From NCBI GenBank assembly GCA_030691985.1, contig JAUYDB010000120.1, positions 1-5,781 of the forward strand: DNA of 5,781 nt. The letters run 5' to 3'. Below are positions 4,375 to 5,781 of this stretch, in pieces; position 1 is the first letter of the stretch; each line of letters begins with the position of its first letter. Origin of the DNA: Candidatus Omnitrophota bacterium. Lineage in GTDB: Bacteria; Omnitrophota; Gorgyraeia; 2-01-FULL-45-10. The position numbers were made by a program, and so were the translations under genes. The notes under the pieces were generated by a model. The model worked only from the letters and a program-made list of their open reading frames with translations. It did not search any database and was not told the origin of the DNA.

Positions 4375-5604
4375 TTATTTATTCAGTATTTTTATAAGCT
4401 GTTTTTTCGCTATTTCCAGCTCTTTCTTCGGATCGGCGTTTTGCAGTATCACTTTCTGGATGGCTTCATCTATATATTTTGCGCAGGCATCCCAGCTGGT
4501 AACCGGCGGAGGGCCTTTCGCGTCATTCGCCTGCGCAACGAGGACATCCTTGAATTTCTTATCCATCTCTAGCATATTCCATGTCTCTTTAACCGGGGGA
4601 AGGTAGGTATCCTGTTTTGTCAGCGCCGCCTCATAAAGCTTTTCCTGTATTACGGGCGAGAACAGGTATTTTATGAACATCCAGGATTCTTCCTTATGCT
4701 TTGATTGGGTGAATATGCCCATTATGCGCCCGCCGATAAACGCCGTCTTCTTCCCCGTCGGGCCTGCCGGCAGTGTCGCTATGGACCATTTACCGGCTAT
4801 CTCAGGCGCGGAAAGCCTCAGACCGTCTATCTTCCAGTTGCCGGAGATCGCTATAGGGAAATCGCCGGTCCTCATACCCTGTTCGAGCGGTATCTTCGTC
4901 TTCGGGACGTAATATTTGGTATAAAGTTCGCTGAAGAACTTGATCCCCATGACCGCTTCCGGCGAATCAATTATAACTTGCGTATAATCCTTATCATAAT
5001 AATCGCCGCCCGCCTGCCAAAGAAAAGGAGAATATCCTATCCAGCTCATCGAGCCCCAGTCAAATATCATGCCTTTATTATTCTTGCCGAGTTCGGCGAG
5101 AAGCGCTGTAAGTTCGCCCCAGTCTTTGGGCGGCGCGGCAATTATATCTGTCCTGTAATATAGGATATATTCGGTCATGTCAAAAGGTATGCCGTATATC
5201 TTACCTTTATATTCTATTGAATTGCAGAGCCCCGTAAATATCGATTCCTTTATCGCCCTTATCTCTTCCGGATATGCCCGGGCGAGATCGACCATCGAGC
5301 CAAAATTGCCGAACTCTGCCCCCCACGTAAGGCCCATCGTCCCGATGTCGGGAGCGACGTTGCCCGCGATAGACGTAAGGTACTTCGAGTGCGCGTCCCC
5401 CCAGGAGATCGCATCGCACCTCACCTTTATCTTCGTATCTTGGTAAAACTTTTCGGCAAGCTCCCTTATCGTGAGCGCCTGGCCCTCGGAGCCGATAAGC
5501 CACATTATTATCTCAACCTCTTTCGCGCCGGCCTGGTCGGCCTTCTTTCCGCAGCCTGCAAAAAGAATGGAGCTCGCTAAGAATAAAACCAATATTTTTC
5601 TCAT
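4375..5604 (-). CDS. ABC transporter solute-binding lipoprotein, family 1 (sugar type)
   Basis: A 409-residue periplasmic or membrane-anchored binding protein that captures a solute, probably a sugar or oligosaccharide, for an ABC importer. The N-terminus MRKILVLFLASSILFAGC is a lipoprotein signal with the lipid-anchored Cys at 18. Typical family 1 features follow: an early EIIMWLIG strand, an APDIG loop (84-88) followed by the WGAEFG and MVDL segments, YGIPFDMTEYILYYRTD (127-143), the DYYDKDY hinge region, and a C-terminal helix block with WMFIKYLFSP and a YLPP loop. Length fits the family. The start is the ATG at 5604 with GAGG (5614-5611) at good spacing. No permease or ATPase gene is visible, so it is an orphan here or its partners lie beyond the right edge. 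The ligand cannot be told from sequence. Its link with the secreted array is only adjacency. Confidence 0.92.
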   Translation of the reverse strand: MRKILVLFLASSILFAGCGKKADQAGAKEVEIIMWLIGSEGQALTIRELAEKFYQDTKIKVRCDAISWGDAHSKYLTSIAGNVAPDIGTMGLTWGAEFGNFGSMVDLARAYPEEIRAIKESIFTGLCNSIEYKGKIYGIPFDMTEYILYYRTDIIAAPPKDWGELTALLAELGKNNKGMIFDWGSMSWIGYSPFLWQAGGDYYDKDYTQVIIDSPEAVMGIKFFSELYTKYYVPKTKIPLEQGMRTGDFPIAISGNWKIDGLRLSAPEIAGKWSIATLPAGPTGKKTAFIGGRIMGIFTQSKHKEESWMFIKYLFSPVIQEKLYEAALTKQDTYLPPVKETWNMLEMDKKFKDVLVAQANDAKGPPPVTSWDACAKYIDEAIQKVILQNADPKKELEIAKKQLIKILNK

Positions 5605-5648
5605 TCTTTACCTCAATCGTATAGTGTGTCAGTTAAGTTTACTATTTT

Positions 5649-5685
5649 CCTCTCCCCCTTTAGGGAAGAGGATTAAGGTGAGGGG
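5649..5685. repeat. dispersed GC-rich palindromic repeat of the CCCTCACC...GGGGAGAGG type
   Basis: On the minus strand CCCCTCACCTTAATCC leads into CCTCTTCCCT (5671-5662), which pairs with a GGGGGAGAGG arm (5658-5649) around a tiny loop with two G-U pairs. Motifs of this kind recur between genes in many unrelated bacterial genomes; I recognise the type but cannot check copy number here. It lies between the partial gene at the right edge and the solute-binding gene. No U-tract follows, so it is listed as a repeat rather than a terminator. Confidence 0.6.
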
Positions 5686-5699
5686 AATTTTGTGGAGCT

Positions 5700-5781
5700 T
5701 CACTTCTTATTCGTGAACACGTAGCCGAGGAGCCGATAGACGAGTTTCGCCGCGAGGAAGTCGGAAGCGACTTGGGCTTCT
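5700..5781 (-). CDS. 3' end of an unidentified gene (partial)
   Basis: From the right edge the minus strand is open for 26 codons and ends at TGA (5702-5700). The last residues are hydrophobic and aromatic (DFLAAKLVYRLLGYVF) and finish in TNKK. Codon use looks coding (GCG, CTC, GTC, TAC), and the frame ends 95 bases before the next gene, so a real gene end is likely. The product cannot be named from this piece. It could belong with the solute-binding protein or be unrelated. Confidence 0.5.
   Translation of the reverse strand, partial: EAQVASDFLAAKLVYRLLGYVFTNKK

Noticed and set aside
4705..5163. A 152-codon plus-strand open frame antisense to the solute-binding gene.
   Set aside because: The minus-strand gene has clear family features; the antisense frame is Arg/Pro-rich with no recognisable motif.

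Overview
All confident genes lie on the minus strand. The window looks like accessory DNA from a bacterium with a Sec pathway and lipoprotein processing. GC is intermediate, promoters look sigma70-like and TAA, TAG and TGA all end genes. The style (small secreted paralogs, GC-rich palindromic repeats with A/T flanks, an orphan sugar-type binding lipoprotein) reminds me of uncultivated Gram-negative lineages such as Omnitrophota. That placement is inference only; there is no marker gene.

Layout in the direction of transcription (right to left): the 3' end of an unidentified gene (5700-5781); a dispersed GC-rich palindromic repeat (5649-5685); a family 1 ABC solute-binding lipoprotein (4375-5604); a half copy of a second repeat family (4343-4367); a promoter (4281-4311); then six tandem paralogs of one small secreted beta-rich family. 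These are gene 6 (3609-4265), gene 5 (2948-3541), gene 4 (2186-2755), gene 3 (1560-2144), gene 2 (887-1471, interrupted by one in-frame TGA) and gene 1 (170-754). The last 169 bases hold a weak terminator-like hairpin and two further inverted repeats.

The six paralogs share a signal peptide and a domain of about 170 residues with ordered motifs: IP[WF]xx[IV][DN]P, K[AS]D, W[AY]LK, NGTL/DGTL, YT[SAC]xxxDxxN, and a last strand close to TITYTI. Genes 1 and 2 are about 87% identical by hand count, and genes 1, 2 and 3 are all exactly 194 codons. Genes 4, 5 and 6 are progressively more different. The array therefore seems to have grown by tandem duplication at its downstream end. At least three members have their own good promoter (before genes 1, 4 and 6; a weaker one before gene 5), so it is not a single simple operon. 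Function is unknown; exported surface or envelope beta-sandwich proteins are the best guess.

The most notable points are a palindromic repeat that supplies the first part of the gene 6 signal peptide in frame, the TGA that replaces a conserved cysteine codon in gene 2, a long hairpin downstream of gene 1 whose imperfections mostly become G-U pairs only on the minus-strand RNA, and two identical 25-bp repeats that bracket the gene 6 promoter.
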